Shown here: positions 45,183-54,564 of the stretch, one piece after another
Numbering within the stretch: position 1 is the first letter of the stretch
How the letters are laid out: every line of letters begins with the position of its first letter
Assembly: GCA_902826835.1 (NCBI GenBank)
Contig: CADEGH010000001.1
Span: forward strand, 124,001-188,000
DNA from: an uncultured bacterium
GTDB taxonomy: Bacteria > Planctomycetota > GCA-002687715
DNA length: 64,000 bases
Reading direction: 5' to 3'
The notes under the pieces: model-generated
Seen by the model: only the letters and a program-made list of their open reading frames with translations
Databases searched by the model: none
What the model was told of the DNA's origin: nothing
Program-made: the position numbers and the translations under genes

Positions 45183-46340
45183 TCAACCGGAGGCGCGGGG
45201 ATCCATGGCTCGTAAGTACCGGAGCGCTCGTCCGACCGCTTCGACGGTTCGATCGAGCTCGGCTTCCGTCGTGAATTCGGAGCAAGAAAATCGCACGGCG
45301 CCGTGGAGGTACTCGAAGGGGGTGCCCATGGCCTCGAGGACGTGGCTCCCCCCGTATTGGGCCGCCGAACACGCGGAGCCCGCGGATACGCAGATTCCCT
45401 CCCGAGCCAGGGTCAAGACCACGGCGGAACCTTCGATGCCCTCGAACGACACGTTCACGACGCCCGGCACTCGCGACTCTCGGTCCCCATTTGAGCGAGT
45501 GCGCGGCAGGGCGAGGAGCTTCCGTTCGAGGTAATCGGAGAGCGAGCCGAGCCGCGCTGACCTGGCGGCTATTCCCTGTGCCATGTGGGCGCCGGCCACC
45601 GCTAGTCCCGCAATCCCCGGCACGTTCTCCGTGCCCGCACGGCGACCCCCCTCGTGACCGGCTCCGACCAAGAGCGGCTTCCAGGGCGAGCCTCGTCGCA
45701 CGTAGAGCACGCCTGTCCCTTTCGGAGCATGAAATTTATGGCCCGAGAGCGACAAAAAATCGACGCCGAGGGCATCGACCGAGAGCGGGATCTTGCCCAC
45801 TGCTTGGACGGCGTCGACGTGCACGAGGGCCCCCGCCGACTTCGCCGCCGCCGCCGCCGATTCCACGTCGAAGCGGACTCCGGTCTCGTTGTTGACCAAC
45901 ATGAGACTCGCGATCGCGGTGGGCCGTGCGACCGCCTTTTTCCAAGCATCCAGATCGAGGCGACCGCCGGAGTCCACGCCCACCCTCGTGACCGCAACCC
46001 CCATGGCCGCCAGGTAGTGGCCGAGTTCGATCGTCGCTTCGTGCTCCACCGTGGTGGTCACAAAGTGCCAGCGATCCCGCGGGGCCGCCTGAATCGCGCC
46101 CCGGAGGGCTGCGTTCATCGACTCCGTCGCCCCGGAGGTGAAAATGACCTCGGTCTCCCGACAGCTCAGAAGCGAAGCGATGATGGTCCGCGCGTGGTCG
46201 ACGACTCGTCGGGCCCGCTGGCCTTCCTCGTGGAGGCTCGAGGGATTTCCGTACGTCCCTTCGAGTGCCGCCCGTACCGCATCGACCACGGCGGGAAGTG
46301 GAGGTGTCGTCGCACAATGATCCAAGTAGATCGTCGTCAT
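45183..46340 (-). CDS. Cysteine desulfurase (NifS/IscS family)
   Basis: A 385-aa PLP enzyme that takes sulfur from cysteine for Fe-S clusters or thio-modifications. It has YLDHCATTP at the start, VEHEATIE, the PLP Lys202 in SLSGHKFHAPKG and active-site Cys324 in SAGSACSA. The ATG at 46340 (RBS GGGGG) overlaps the stop of the BFD-like gene (ATGA), so it is paired with a small Fe-S protein. No scaffold IscU gene is in the window. Whether it is the housekeeping IscS or a NifS-type enzyme cannot be told. Confidence 0.94.
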   Translation of the reverse strand: MTTIYLDHCATTPPLPAVVDAVRAALEGTYGNPSSLHEEGQRARRVVDHARTIIASLLSCRETEVIFTSGATESMNAALRGAIQAAPRDRWHFVTTTVEHEATIELGHYLAAMGVAVTRVGVDSGGRLDLDAWKKAVARPTAIASLMLVNNETGVRFDVESAAAAAKSAGALVHVDAVQAVGKIPLSVDALGVDFLSLSGHKFHAPKGTGVLYVRRGSPWKPLLVGAGHEGGRRAGTENVPGIAGLAVAGAHMAQGIAARSARLGSLSDYLERKLLALPRTRSNGDRESRVPGVVNVSFEGIEGSAVVLTLAREGICVSAGSACSAAQYGGSHVLEAMGTPFEYLHGAVRFSCSEFTTEAELDRTVEAVGRALRYLRAMDPRASG

Positions 46341-46588
46341 GCAGACCCCCTTACGAACCAACGACGCCACAGTCGTCGCCAGAATCTCCCCGCGGTCTTG
46401 CGGGCGAACTCATCCAGCTCGACCTGAATCTCCGGCCAGCAGGATCGGCATCCTCCGCCCGCCCGACACCCTCGGGTCACGTCGCGAACGGTCCGGCACT
46501 GCTCACGTTCGATGGTGCCGCGCACGGCGTCGAAACTGACGCCGAAGCAGTGGCAACACATCTCTCGGGACTTCTTGGTACCTGGCAC
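46337..46588 (-). CDS. BFD-like [2Fe-2S] ferredoxin
   Basis: An 83-aa protein with the BFD-type domain: CHCFGVSFDAVRGTIERE, then VRDVTRGCRAGGGCRSCWPEI. The CxC pair and the second Cys pair are in place, with extra Cys residues nearby. A basic Arg/Trp tail (FWRRLWRRWFVRG) ends the protein. BFD domains bind [2Fe-2S] and partner with ferritins or Fe-S assembly factors. GTG 46588 has GGAGG 8 nt upstream; an ATG 9 codons in has none. It overlaps the cysteine desulfurase gene. Confidence 0.87.
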   Translation of the reverse strand: MPGTKKSREMCCHCFGVSFDAVRGTIEREQCRTVRDVTRGCRAGGGCRSCWPEIQVELDEFARKTAGRFWRRLWRRWFVRGSA

Positions 46589-46690
46589 GGAGTTACCTCC
46601 CGCTCCGGCCGAGAGTCTGCCCCGGAGGGAGCGGCTTTTTGCCGAGTCGGTGGCCGATGTTACGTCGACCCGGAGTCTCGCACCCCTGGC

Positions 46691-48463
46691 TCAGCCGAGA
46701 GTCTCGTCGGCCGTCAAGCGGGGGGCCACCAGTAAGTGATCGAAGTAGGGAACACTTCGGCTCAAGGGCCTCCGGGCGACGTAGGCGCGCAGGGCCGCCT
46801 CTCCCCGAGGATCGTCGTGGAGCAAGATCGCCAACCGGTTGAGATGGGCCACTTCCAGTTCCGGAAAGCCCGCGAGCAGACCATCGAGCCGCTGCAGTGC
46901 TTGATCGCCCCGCCCCAGCCCGAAAAACGCATTCGCGCAGGCGAGGTGCCATATGGGGTCCTTCGGAGCCCGGGCACTCAGCCGCTCCGATTCACGCAAG
47001 GCCTCGGTGTGCTTTCCCCGCTTGCGAAGCAGAAGCAAAAGGCCCTCTTCCGCGGTCATGAGGCCCGGTGACGCCGCGAGGGCGGCTCGAAAGTCGGCTT
47101 CAGCCTCCTCCAATCGATTCCCTTGCACCAGGGCCTGACCGCGTGCCACCAGGGCCGCGGACGGCCGGTCCCGCTTGTCGAACTCGGGAAACTCACGCAC
47201 CAGCGCGGTAAGCGAGACTCGGCCCCGAAAACCGCTCCAGATCTGCCCCCATGCGACTTCACCCCGCGCCGATCGATCGGAGGCCACGCTGCGGGGCCGA
47301 CGCACTCCCGCGACCGGGAGCGGAAGGTGACCCACGGGAAATTTTTCCACGGTGCGAAGCCAAGTGTCTTGATGGTGCAGGGCGGTGAGGGTTGGATCGA
47401 AGCCGCGCAGCGTGCGCAATGTCGTGGTTCGATAAAGCACCGAGGCGGGCGCCAAACTATGACCGGCCATCAACGATCGCACCGGATGCAGGAGCTCCGC
47501 CGTCGGTCGACTTCTCCATCCGGGTTGGTTCCGCGAGTCCCACTCCACGGTTTCGGAGCGCACCGCTCCGAGCTCCGGGTGATTTTCGAGAAAGAGACCC
47601 AGCGCGGCCAGGTGATTGGGCGCGATGCGGTCGTGCTCGCTGAGGATCGCCACATAGTCCCCTTCGATTCCTCCCAGGGCGTCGTTGATGGCTGCGGCGG
47701 TGTCTTCCTCGGGGTTCTGGAGAAGCACGAGCTTCGAAGCACTCTGTTCCGCGAAACCGAAGAGGTCGGGCGGCAGGCTAGGGCCGTCGCTGCGGGACAG
47801 GTCCAACACAAAGACCTCGCGCGGCGGCCAGTGCTGTTTCAAGAGGACGTCACAGAGCAACTCCTCGATGCCCGACGCAGGTCCCCGAGCGACCACGATG
47901 ACACTGAGTGGGAGCACGCCCGGCGCCTCCGAGGCTTCGGCGGTTTGCAAGGGGGCTCGCCGCTGGCCGTGCAAGACTAGTCGATCCGCCGACGCCCAGG
48001 CCGGGACGAGGGTGGTTTGTCCGGTGGCCGCCGCAAAGAGCTTTTCGATACGGGCCTCGGGTCCTTGTCCGCGCTCCAAGTGACACCACACCGAGCCCTC
48101 GTCGGCAACCGATAGCAACGCCTGCTCAAGAATCTCTAGAGGTTCGTGCTTAGGCAACTCCGCGATCAAGGCGATTCGAAAACTCTCGGAGAAAACCGGT
48201 CGCCCGTTTCCATCGACCCGCGCCGCGCTGATCCTCGCCGGAGCTAGGTCCCCGAACTGGCGACGAGCCTCCCGAACCGCCCGTGCACTCGCCACCATGG
48301 TGAGCGAAGATGCACTCGCGAGGAGGCCAGCCATGATCGCGGGACTCGGAGCCCCGATCACCAATGCCGGCCCACTCTCGTCGCCGAACGCGAGTTCCGC
48401 GGCCAGCGCCGCTTCCGCCGGAGAAGCGGGCTTGAAGATTTCGTGGGAGTGGGAATCGGTCAT
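46691..48463 (-). CDS. Glycosyltransferase family 2-like protein with C-terminal TPRs
   Basis: A 590-aa protein in three parts. Residues 1-180 look like a degenerate methyltransferase-type Rossmann fold (ALVIGAPSPAIMAGLLAS; LIAELPKHEPLEILEQAL). Residues about 184-400 are GT2-like: LPLSVIVVARGP, EEDTAAAINDALGGIEGDYV and AILSEHDRIAPNHLAAL, with EHD at the DxD position. Residues about 440-580 are TPRs (RLEEAEADFRAALAASPGLM and following). It may transfer sugars to surface polymers; the missing standard DxD makes activity uncertain. It lies between uppP and the BFD-like gene on one strand. Confidence 0.78.
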   Translation of the reverse strand: MTDSHSHEIFKPASPAEAALAAELAFGDESGPALVIGAPSPAIMAGLLASASSLTMVASARAVREARRQFGDLAPARISAARVDGNGRPVFSESFRIALIAELPKHEPLEILEQALLSVADEGSVWCHLERGQGPEARIEKLFAAATGQTTLVPAWASADRLVLHGQRRAPLQTAEASEAPGVLPLSVIVVARGPASGIEELLCDVLLKQHWPPREVFVLDLSRSDGPSLPPDLFGFAEQSASKLVLLQNPEEDTAAAINDALGGIEGDYVAILSEHDRIAPNHLAALGLFLENHPELGAVRSETVEWDSRNQPGWRSRPTAELLHPVRSLMAGHSLAPASVLYRTTTLRTLRGFDPTLTALHHQDTWLRTVEKFPVGHLPLPVAGVRRPRSVASDRSARGEVAWGQIWSGFRGRVSLTALVREFPEFDKRDRPSAALVARGQALVQGNRLEEAEADFRAALAASPGLMTAEEGLLLLLRKRGKHTEALRESERLSARAPKDPIWHLACANAFFGLGRGDQALQRLDGLLAGFPELEVAHLNRLAILLHDDPRGEAALRAYVARRPLSRSVPYFDHLLVAPRLTADETLG

Positions 48464-48597
48464 GGAAGGAAGTGCATCGCCGAGTTGCTTGACGAAGCTG
48501 CGGTGCGGCCCCGACGCAGCTCCGCGCCATGAAGGGCCGCCCTACGGAGCAAGTTAGCCGCCCGTCGGATAGCTCCGACACTCGGCGCAGGATTCGC

Positions 48598-49392
48598 TCA
48601 CAGGAAGACGAATGCCAAGGCCGCCACCGACCAGCACCAGATCGCGAACGGCAAGAACCCGCCGCGGCGAACGAAGCTCAGCAAGAGTCGCAGGGCGAGC
48701 ACGCCGGAGAGGTACGAGACCCCCACCCCGAGGAGGACGATGGGCAAGGGCGCTCCCGCCTCGCTTCCATGGTGAAGCACCTCGAGGAGCGCCGCCCCCG
48801 CGATCGGAGGGAGGGCCATGAGGAATGCGAATTTCCCGGCATTTTCCCGCGAGAGCCCGGCCCACAGCCCCGCGGTAATCGTGCTCCCCGAGCGCGAGAT
48901 TCCGGGAAGAATCGCGAAGGCCTGCGCCACCCCCATGATCACCGCGTGCCGTAAGGTGAGTTCGCCCTCTCCCTTCTTCAGCCACCGATGGGAAAAGAGC
49001 ACCAAACCGGTGATGACGAGAAACCCGGCGACGAGTTGGGGCCGGTCGAAGAGAGACTCCACTTGAACCCGGAAGGTGAGCCCGATCAAACCGGCGGGTA
49101 GGGCGCTGACGATGATCGCGGCCAAGAGCCGACGCTGCTGCCCTTCTTCGGGTGAGATCGACTTATTCCCGATCCGCAGCGCGGCCCGCATGAGCTGGCC
49201 AATCTCCCGCCAAAAAACCGTGGCGATCGACCCGAGTGAGCCCAGGTGGAGCAACACCTCGAACAGAGCGCCGCCTCCCGGCTCCCGGCCCAGCATGGCT
49301 TGAGCGATCGCCAAGTGTCCACTTGAGGAAACCGGCAGGAACTCGGTGAATCCCTGCACCAGCCCGAGGAGGATCGACTCCCACACGCTCAT
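48598..49392 (-). CDS. uppP: Undecaprenyl-diphosphatase
   Basis: A 264-aa inner-membrane enzyme (UppP/BacA) that recycles the lipid carrier for peptidoglycan and other surface polymers. Family motifs are LGLVQGFTEFLPVSSSGHLA and AFAILPGISRSGST, which hold the catalytic Glu, Ser and Arg. It has about eight hydrophobic segments. The ATG at 49392 opens directly on MSVWESILLGLVQG; longer frames upstream are hydrophilic and lack a ribosome site. It is divergent from the cystathionine beta-synthase gene. Confidence 0.95.
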   Translation of the reverse strand: MSVWESILLGLVQGFTEFLPVSSSGHLAIAQAMLGREPGGGALFEVLLHLGSLGSIATVFWREIGQLMRAALRIGNKSISPEEGQQRRLLAAIIVSALPAGLIGLTFRVQVESLFDRPQLVAGFLVITGLVLFSHRWLKKGEGELTLRHAVIMGVAQAFAILPGISRSGSTITAGLWAGLSRENAGKFAFLMALPPIAGAALLEVLHHGSEAGAPLPIVLLGVGVSYLSGVLALRLLLSFVRRGGFLPFAIWCWSVAALAFVFL

Positions 49393-49597
49393 GGACGGCG
49401 CCTCGGCAAATTCGGGCACAAGACACCGGCCGTGTTCTCCGATCCCCACGCGCCGTGGCCAAGAATGAGCCGGTGCGCCGAGCCCACTCGGACCGAGGCC
49501 AATCGGGGGCCAGCCATCGCCCCGAAGGCAGGTGAAGTGGGGGCACACATGCGGGATCTGAAGCTGGGCAAGACCACGGGAGGCAGGGTGATAGCAT

Positions 49598-49613
49598 GAC
49601 CCGTTTTCGGGTC
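49598..49613 (+). other. Small hairpin in the cystathionine beta-synthase leader
   Basis: A 6-bp stem GACCCG/CGGGTC with a TTTT loop, ending 22 nt before the ATG at 49636. It lies in the 243-bp divergent spacer shared with uppP. It could be an operator or translational control element. No known riboswitch pattern was recognised here. Confidence 0.3.
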
Positions 49614-49635
49614 CGTGACGCCAGCGAGATTGCTC

Positions 49636-51018
49636 ATGCCAAGACCGACTCCCGCTCCCTTCAACAACATTCTTGAGTGCATCGGGGGCACTCCCCTCGT
49701 CCGGCTTTCGCGCATCGCCTCCGATGTCCGCACGCAGGTGTACGCCAAGTGCGAATTTATGAACCCCGGGGCGAGTGTGAAGGACCGAATCGGGATCGCC
49801 ATCATCGAAGACGCGGAACGCTCGGGACGGCTGCGTCCCGGCGGCCTGATCGTCGAGGGAACCTCGGGAAACACCGGAGTGGGACTCGCCATCGCGGCCG
49901 CCCTGCGGGGATACCGCTGCCTCTTCACGATCCCCGACAAGATGTCGGTCGAAAAGATCAAGCTACTCAAGGCATTCGGGGCCGAAGTGATCGTCACCCC
50001 GACCGTAGGTCACAATCATCCCGAGTACTACGTCAACGTCGCCAAGCGCATCGCGGCCGAGCACGAAAACGCCATCCTCGCCAACCAGTTCTACAACCCG
50101 GCCAACCCCGAAGCCCATTACCGCTCGACCGGCCCCGAACTGTGGGAACAAACGCAAGGTCGCATCACCGCTTTGGTGGGTGGCATGGGGACCGGCGGAA
50201 CCATGACGGGTTGTGCTCGCTACTTGAAGGAAAAAAAGCCCGGAGTGCGGATCATCGGAGCCGATCCCTCGGGCTCCGTCCTCAAGTCCATGAAGGAGTC
50301 CGGTGTCCCGGGCGAAAGTCAGCCCTACAAGATCGAAGGAATCGGCAACGACAAGGTCCCCGCCACCCTCGAGCTCGGGCTCCTCGACGAGATTCGTCGA
50401 GTGAGTGACAAAGAGGCCTTCCTCATGACCCGTCGCTTGGCGAGGGAGGAGGGAATGTTTGTCGGCGGTTCATCCGGGCTCGCCGCCCACACCGCGTTGC
50501 AGGTGGCCCGCGAGATCGACGACCCAAACGCGTGGGTCGTCGTGATCCTCACGGACACCGGCGAGCGCTACTTGTCCAAGGTTCACAGCGACGAGTGGAT
50601 GATGGAGAACCGCTTTCTCCAGCAGGACGAGGCGCGGGCCAAGGACCTTTTGGCCAAGAAGCGAAGCGGGGCGGCCTCCCTCATTTCGGTGCCTTCGGAC
50701 AAGATGGTCAAACAGGCCATCGCCCTCATGAACGAACACGGCGTGACCCAGCTCCCGGTCATTGATGCCGGAGAGTGCCTGGGATCCGTCAAGGAATCGA
50801 CGGTGATGGCCCGGGCTCTCGAAGACCGCAAGGTGCTGGAGCGGTCGGTCGGCGCGATCATGGATCGGCCCTACCCGGTGGTGCAAGAGGGAGACCCCAT
50901 GGACTACATCCTGCGCCTCTTCACCCGCGAGAATGATGCGGTGCTGGTTCGCAAGGGTGGCAAGATCGAGGGCATCCTCACGCGCTTCGACGCCTTGCAG
51001 CACCTGACCGGGCGATAG
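49636..51018 (+). CDS. Cystathionine beta-synthase with CBS domain pair
   Basis: A 460-aa PLP enzyme joining serine and homocysteine (or sulfide) in cysteine synthesis. The PLP Lys is in NPGASVKDRIG, the cofactor loop is EGTSGNTGVGLA, and GGMGTGGTMTGCARYLKEKK follows. The C-terminal 125 residues form two CBS motifs (VKQAIALMNEHGVTQLPVID; YILRLFTRENDAVLVRKGG), typical of full-length CBS rather than CysK. I chose ATG 49636; an in-frame GTG at 49615 is possible. No cystathionine gamma-lyase is adjacent. Confidence 0.93.
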   Translation: MPRPTPAPFNNILECIGGTPLVRLSRIASDVRTQVYAKCEFMNPGASVKDRIGIAIIEDAERSGRLRPGGLIVEGTSGNTGVGLAIAAALRGYRCLFTIPDKMSVEKIKLLKAFGAEVIVTPTVGHNHPEYYVNVAKRIAAEHENAILANQFYNPANPEAHYRSTGPELWEQTQGRITALVGGMGTGGTMTGCARYLKEKKPGVRIIGADPSGSVLKSMKESGVPGESQPYKIEGIGNDKVPATLELGLLDEIRRVSDKEAFLMTRRLAREEGMFVGGSSGLAAHTALQVAREIDDPNAWVVVILTDTGERYLSKVHSDEWMMENRFLQQDEARAKDLLAKKRSGAASLISVPSDKMVKQAIALMNEHGVTQLPVIDAGECLGSVKESTVMARALEDRKVLERSVGAIMDRPYPVVQEGDPMDYILRLFTRENDAVLVRKGGKIEGILTRFDALQHLTGR

Positions 51019-51070
51019 CTCCTGGTCGATGCTCTCGCTGGCTGCATACCGGGGCGACCTCGGAAGGGAC

Positions 51071-51089
51071 GGTGAGGAGAGGACTCACC
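51071..51089 (-). terminator. Hairpin between convergent CBS gene and rpsU
   Basis: A 6-bp stem GGTGAG/CTCACC with a 7-nt loop, about 10 nt beyond the rpsU stop on the minus strand and 52 bp after the plus-strand gene. It could serve either transcript. There is no T-run. Confidence 0.35.
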
Positions 51090-51098
51090 GATCGAGCA

Positions 51099-51305
51099 TC
51101 AGATCTCGCCGGAGCGGACGCGGTGGGCGAGACGAATGGTCTTCAGGCGCTCCTTTTCCTTGCGGCGGCGGCGTTCGCTCGGCTTTTCGTAGTAGGCCTT
51201 GGCCTTGACCGCGCGGTCGATGCCCTCGGCGTTGCACAGACGCTTGAGGCGCCGGAGCGCCTTCTCGATCGGCTCGTTGTCACGGACTTGAACGCGAATA
51301 CCCAT
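51099..51305 (-). CDS. rpsU: 30S ribosomal protein S21
   Basis: A 68-aa basic small-subunit ribosomal protein. It matches S21 along its length: VQVRDNEPIEKALRRLKRLC, then KAYYEKPSERRRRKEKER. AGGAG precedes the ATG. It lies downstream of the HU-family gene on the same strand (107 bp apart) rather than next to dnaG/rpoD as in enterobacteria. Confidence 0.96.
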   Translation of the reverse strand: MGIRVQVRDNEPIEKALRRLKRLCNAEGIDRAVKAKAYYEKPSERRRRKEKERLKTIRLAHRVRSGEI

Positions 51306-51412
51306 GGAAACTCCTGGAGGAGGGAAATTGTTGGGCCGGAGTCCGGCGCGATCAGGCCGTCCTCTGGAGCGGCCAATCTGCCACTCCGGACCCGACCTGC
51401 CAAGGCCAATCC

Positions 51413-51778
51413 TCAGCCGGCGCTGCCAGGCGAAGCGGCTTCCGCACCGGAGGACGCGCCCGAGGGGGAGGATTCCGAGGCCAGGCGCGCCTCGTTGCGG
51501 AGGACCGCCTGTTTCATGGCCCTCCCCGCCTTGAAGTGCACGATGGCCTTTTTCGGGACCTGGACGCGGTCTCCGGTGCGGGGATTGCGCGCCTTCCGTG
51601 CCGCTCGCGTCTTGACCTCGAACACCCCGAACTCCCGGAACTCAAGCCGATTCCCCGCGGCCAATTCCCTGATGATTTCCGACAGGAATTGCTGCAGGAT
51701 CGTCTTCACGATCACCTTCTTCACACGCTTGCGCTCCGCGATGCGGTAGGCCAGCTCTTTCTTGGTGACCGTTGACAT
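51413..51778 (-). CDS. HU/IHF-family DNA-binding protein
   Basis: A 121-aa nucleoid protein. The HU core is clear: MSTVTKKELAYRIAERKRVK, LEFREFGVFEVKTRAARKAR, NPRTGDRVQVPKKAIVHFKA and GRAMKQAV. The arm region uses RNPRTGD, as in HU/IHF. The last 25 residues (SSPSGASSGAEAASPGSAG) form a Ser/Gly/Ala tail beyond the normal length of about 90. Whether it behaves as HU or IHF is not settled by sequence. IHF-like bending would fit sigma-54 control in this genome. Confidence 0.93.
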   Translation of the reverse strand: MSTVTKKELAYRIAERKRVKKVIVKTILQQFLSEIIRELAAGNRLEFREFGVFEVKTRAARKARNPRTGDRVQVPKKAIVHFKAGRAMKQAVLRNEARLASESSPSGASSGAEAASPGSAG

Positions 51779-52218
51779 GCGGGAAGTCTCGGACCCCGAG
51801 ATTCAAACCGGGAGGTTCTCCGGCGTCACCCCCTGTGCACCGGGGGCCGGTTCTCCTCAAGTCCAAGGCGGAGGGGAGGCCGGCGGGGCGGGATCATAAA
51901 TCGTTACCTCGGCAAGAGCAACGCGCCCCGGAAGTTCGGCGCCCGGCGCTTCGTCAGAGGAACATCGAGCCCTCGACGCGCGCACGCCGAAAGAGCACAA
52001 TAGGGGAACGCGCGAGGTCGGCCTGGTCGAAACGACCAACCGAGCCCGCCACACCGGTCTCCCCGCGGGCGGCGCGGGGGATCGTCACGGGAGCAGATAA
52101 TCTGCCTCCCAGCCACGAACGGGAGAGAGCCGGGGTCACGGCCCTGGCTCGGAGCGGTGCTTGCACGATCTACCCACCCTCGCGGTGGCGTGATCTCGTG
52201 TGAACGAAGGAGAACGAC
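51779..52218. other. 440-bp divergent regulatory spacer between the HU gene and gspD
   Basis: No gene is supported here. The region is GC-rich with several short repeats and should hold the promoters for the HU gene (minus) and the gsp operon (plus). Plus-strand frames across it have no ribosome site or recognisable protein pattern. A sigma-54-like site is listed separately, and GAAGGAG precedes the gspD ATG. Confidence 0.5.
52149..52165 (+). promoter_or_regulatory. Sigma-54-like promoter candidate for the gsp operon
   Basis: The sequence TCGGAGCGGTGCTTGCA aligns with the sigma-54 consensus YTGGCACGRNNNTTGCW with three mismatches, all in the -24 box; the -12 box TTGCA is perfect and GG/GC are 10 bp apart. 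Transcription would start near 52176, about 43 nt before the gspD ATG. A sigma-54 activator gene is present at 15838. Confidence 0.35.
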
Positions 52219-54564
52219 ATGGGGTCGAAGCGGGTGCGGATCATCCAGTTGGGCTTGGCGACGGTCCTCTGCGTTGCAGGGGCCACTTTTGCCCAGCCCG
52301 TCACTCCCCCGGTCGTCACCGGCGACACCGTGGACTTCCGATTCCCTGAAGAAGGGCTCGAACTCATCACGGCCATCGACTGGGCCCACCGTTCGACCGG
52401 CCGTGCCTTCAACTTCAAAGAGGCCGATCTCAAGGGCAAGAAGATCCTCATCACGGGGATGGTTTCGGTGCCGAGTTCGCAGGTCTACGAGTTTTGGCAG
52501 TCGATCTTCGTGATGCAGGGCTTCGCGATGATCCAGATGGGGCCGACCGGCAGCGACTTCGTCGTGGTCGATCCCTTCCAGACCTCCCAGATCATCAAGC
52601 AGAACGCTCGATTCGTGTCGGTGGATGAATTGGCGAAACACCAGACGAAGGCGGGCATGGTCATCATGACTACCATTCCGGTTCGCCACGTCCGCGCCGA
52701 GAGCCTGAGAGCGGCTCTCACCCAGGTGCTCCCCAATCGCCAAAACGAAATCGTCCAGGAGGTTCCGTCGGCGAACTCGCTCCTGGTGCTCGGCTTCGCC
52801 CCGAGCGTGTACGCGGTGTATCAGATCTGCCAGGCGATGGACATTCCCGCCGCGTCCGCGACGCTGAAGTTCGAAATCGTCTCCCTCGAAAACGCGGTGG
52901 CCGAAGAGCTGCAGCCCATCATCGCCGACCTGATTTCTTCACAGGGCGCTCAGGGGGCCAACCGCGTGCCGCGCGCTCCCCAGGAAGGACTACTTCCCAA
53001 TCAGGAGAAGCCCGAGCCCAAGCTGATCGCCGATGGACGAACGAACTCGCTGGTCATCTACGCCGTCGATTCGGACATGAACGAGATCAAGCGCCTGATC
53101 GCGGCCCTGGATACCAAGCTCCAGGAAACCACCAGCAACATGCGCATCTATCGGCTCAAGAACACCAACGCCGACGACATGGAGCAGACGCTGCGGGACA
53201 TCCTCGGTCAAACCGGGCGCCGCTCGACCGGAACCGGTATTCGGCCCTCGGCGCCGGGAGCGGGCGGACCGACCACCTCCAATGAACTCGGCCAGGAGGT
53301 GACGGTGGTCGCCGATCCGAACACCAACTCCTTGATCATCACCTGCACCCGCACCCGCTACGAGGAGATCGAGCCGATCATCCGCGAGCTCGATCGCAGA
53401 CGGCCGCAGGTGCTCGTCCAGGCGGCCATCGCGGAGCTCTCGGACACCGACTTGCAGAACATCGCGGTGGAGCTCACCGGCATCCAGGGCGGCGATCCCC
53501 GCTACCGCGTCGGTGCGGCCACCGGATTCGGGCTGAGCACGATTTCGACCGGAGCCACCACGGGCACTGGCGGCGGAACGGGCGGAGGTGGCGGGACCCC
53601 CGGGACCTCCACGACGAGCTCGCTGGACAGCCTGCTGCGGGTTCCGTTCCTCGGCGCCAGTGGAATCGGGTTCTCGGGATTGGCCGCCGGCATTTTCGAC
53701 AACGACCTCAACGTGCCGTTGCTCGTGAACCTGCTCAAGACCAACACCAAGGTGAACCTCCTGTCGAACGCCAGCGTGCTCACGAACGACAACGAGGAGT
53801 CGCGCATCAAGGTCGGTAACGAGATCCCCACGTCGCAGAACTCATTCGATCCCTCGGGCCAATCGCGCACCGGCTTCCAGGATTACCAAGAGGCCAACCT
53901 CGAGTTGACCATCTCCCCCCACATCTCGAACGACAACTATCTCCGCCTCGAGATCCACCTCCTGGTGGAGGCCTTCCAAGGGGCCGGGAGCGCGGCGGCG
54001 GGTCTTCCCCCGCCCAAGACGACCCGCGAGTTCCAAGGCTCGGTCACCGTGCCCAACGGCAAGACGGTGGTCATCGGTGGGCTCGTGCAAGACAACACCG
54101 CCGATACCGTCAGCAAGGTCCCGTTCTTCGGGGACATCCCGCTCGTCGGCGAACTGTTCAAGAGCACGAGCACGCAGGTCGAGAAGCGCACGCTTTACCT
54201 GTTCGTGACCCCCACCATCCTCTCCGACTTCAAGACCCTCGAAGACGTTTCCTACGATCGCAAGCTCGAGATCATGAAGCTTGAAGGCAACGTGAAGTTC
54301 ATCGATCCGAACTTCCGCACCATCCGCATCGATGACCAGACGATCGAACTCGAACAGATCGATCGGGCTCGCAATCTCGATGTCCCGCGCTACGTTCCCG
54401 TGGTGCCGGTCGGATCCGACGGGCCCACCTCGGCTCTGGACGGAGTTCCGGTGAAACCGGTGCGCGCCGCCCACGATGTGCGCGTCGACTCCGTGGACGA
54501 AGGCACCGCCAGCCTGCGCTCCCCCGCCCCCATTCCCGCTGCTTCCGGAAACCAGAACAAGTGA
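52219..54564 (+). CDS. gspD: Type II secretion system secretin
   Basis: A 781-aa outer-membrane secretin. After a signal peptide (about 1-25) come the N0 and three N1-N3 repeats (for example IVSLENAVAEELQPIIADLI; IYRLKNTNADDMEQTLRDIL) and a Gly/Thr-rich linker (TGTGGGTGGGGGTPGTST). The secretin core follows (about 500-660) with VGNEIPTSQNSFD, LELTISPHIS and VPNGKTVVIGGLVQDN, then a C-terminal extension of about 90 residues. It heads a seven-gene operon, and its stop overlaps the gspE GTG (GTGA). Confidence 0.94.
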   Translation: MGSKRVRIIQLGLATVLCVAGATFAQPVTPPVVTGDTVDFRFPEEGLELITAIDWAHRSTGRAFNFKEADLKGKKILITGMVSVPSSQVYEFWQSIFVMQGFAMIQMGPTGSDFVVVDPFQTSQIIKQNARFVSVDELAKHQTKAGMVIMTTIPVRHVRAESLRAALTQVLPNRQNEIVQEVPSANSLLVLGFAPSVYAVYQICQAMDIPAASATLKFEIVSLENAVAEELQPIIADLISSQGAQGANRVPRAPQEGLLPNQEKPEPKLIADGRTNSLVIYAVDSDMNEIKRLIAALDTKLQETTSNMRIYRLKNTNADDMEQTLRDILGQTGRRSTGTGIRPSAPGAGGPTTSNELGQEVTVVADPNTNSLIITCTRTRYEEIEPIIRELDRRRPQVLVQAAIAELSDTDLQNIAVELTGIQGGDPRYRVGAATGFGLSTISTGATTGTGGGTGGGGGTPGTSTTSSLDSLLRVPFLGASGIGFSGLAAGIFDNDLNVPLLVNLLKTNTKVNLLSNASVLTNDNEESRIKVGNEIPTSQNSFDPSGQSRTGFQDYQEANLELTISPHISNDNYLRLEIHLLVEAFQGAGSAAAGLPPPKTTREFQGSVTVPNGKTVVIGGLVQDNTADTVSKVPFFGDIPLVGELFKSTSTQVEKRTLYLFVTPTILSDFKTLEDVSYDRKLEIMKLEGNVKFIDPNFRTIRIDDQTIELEQIDRARNLDVPRYVPVVPVGSDGPTSALDGVPVKPVRAAHDVRVDSVDEGTASLRSPAPIPAASGNQNK

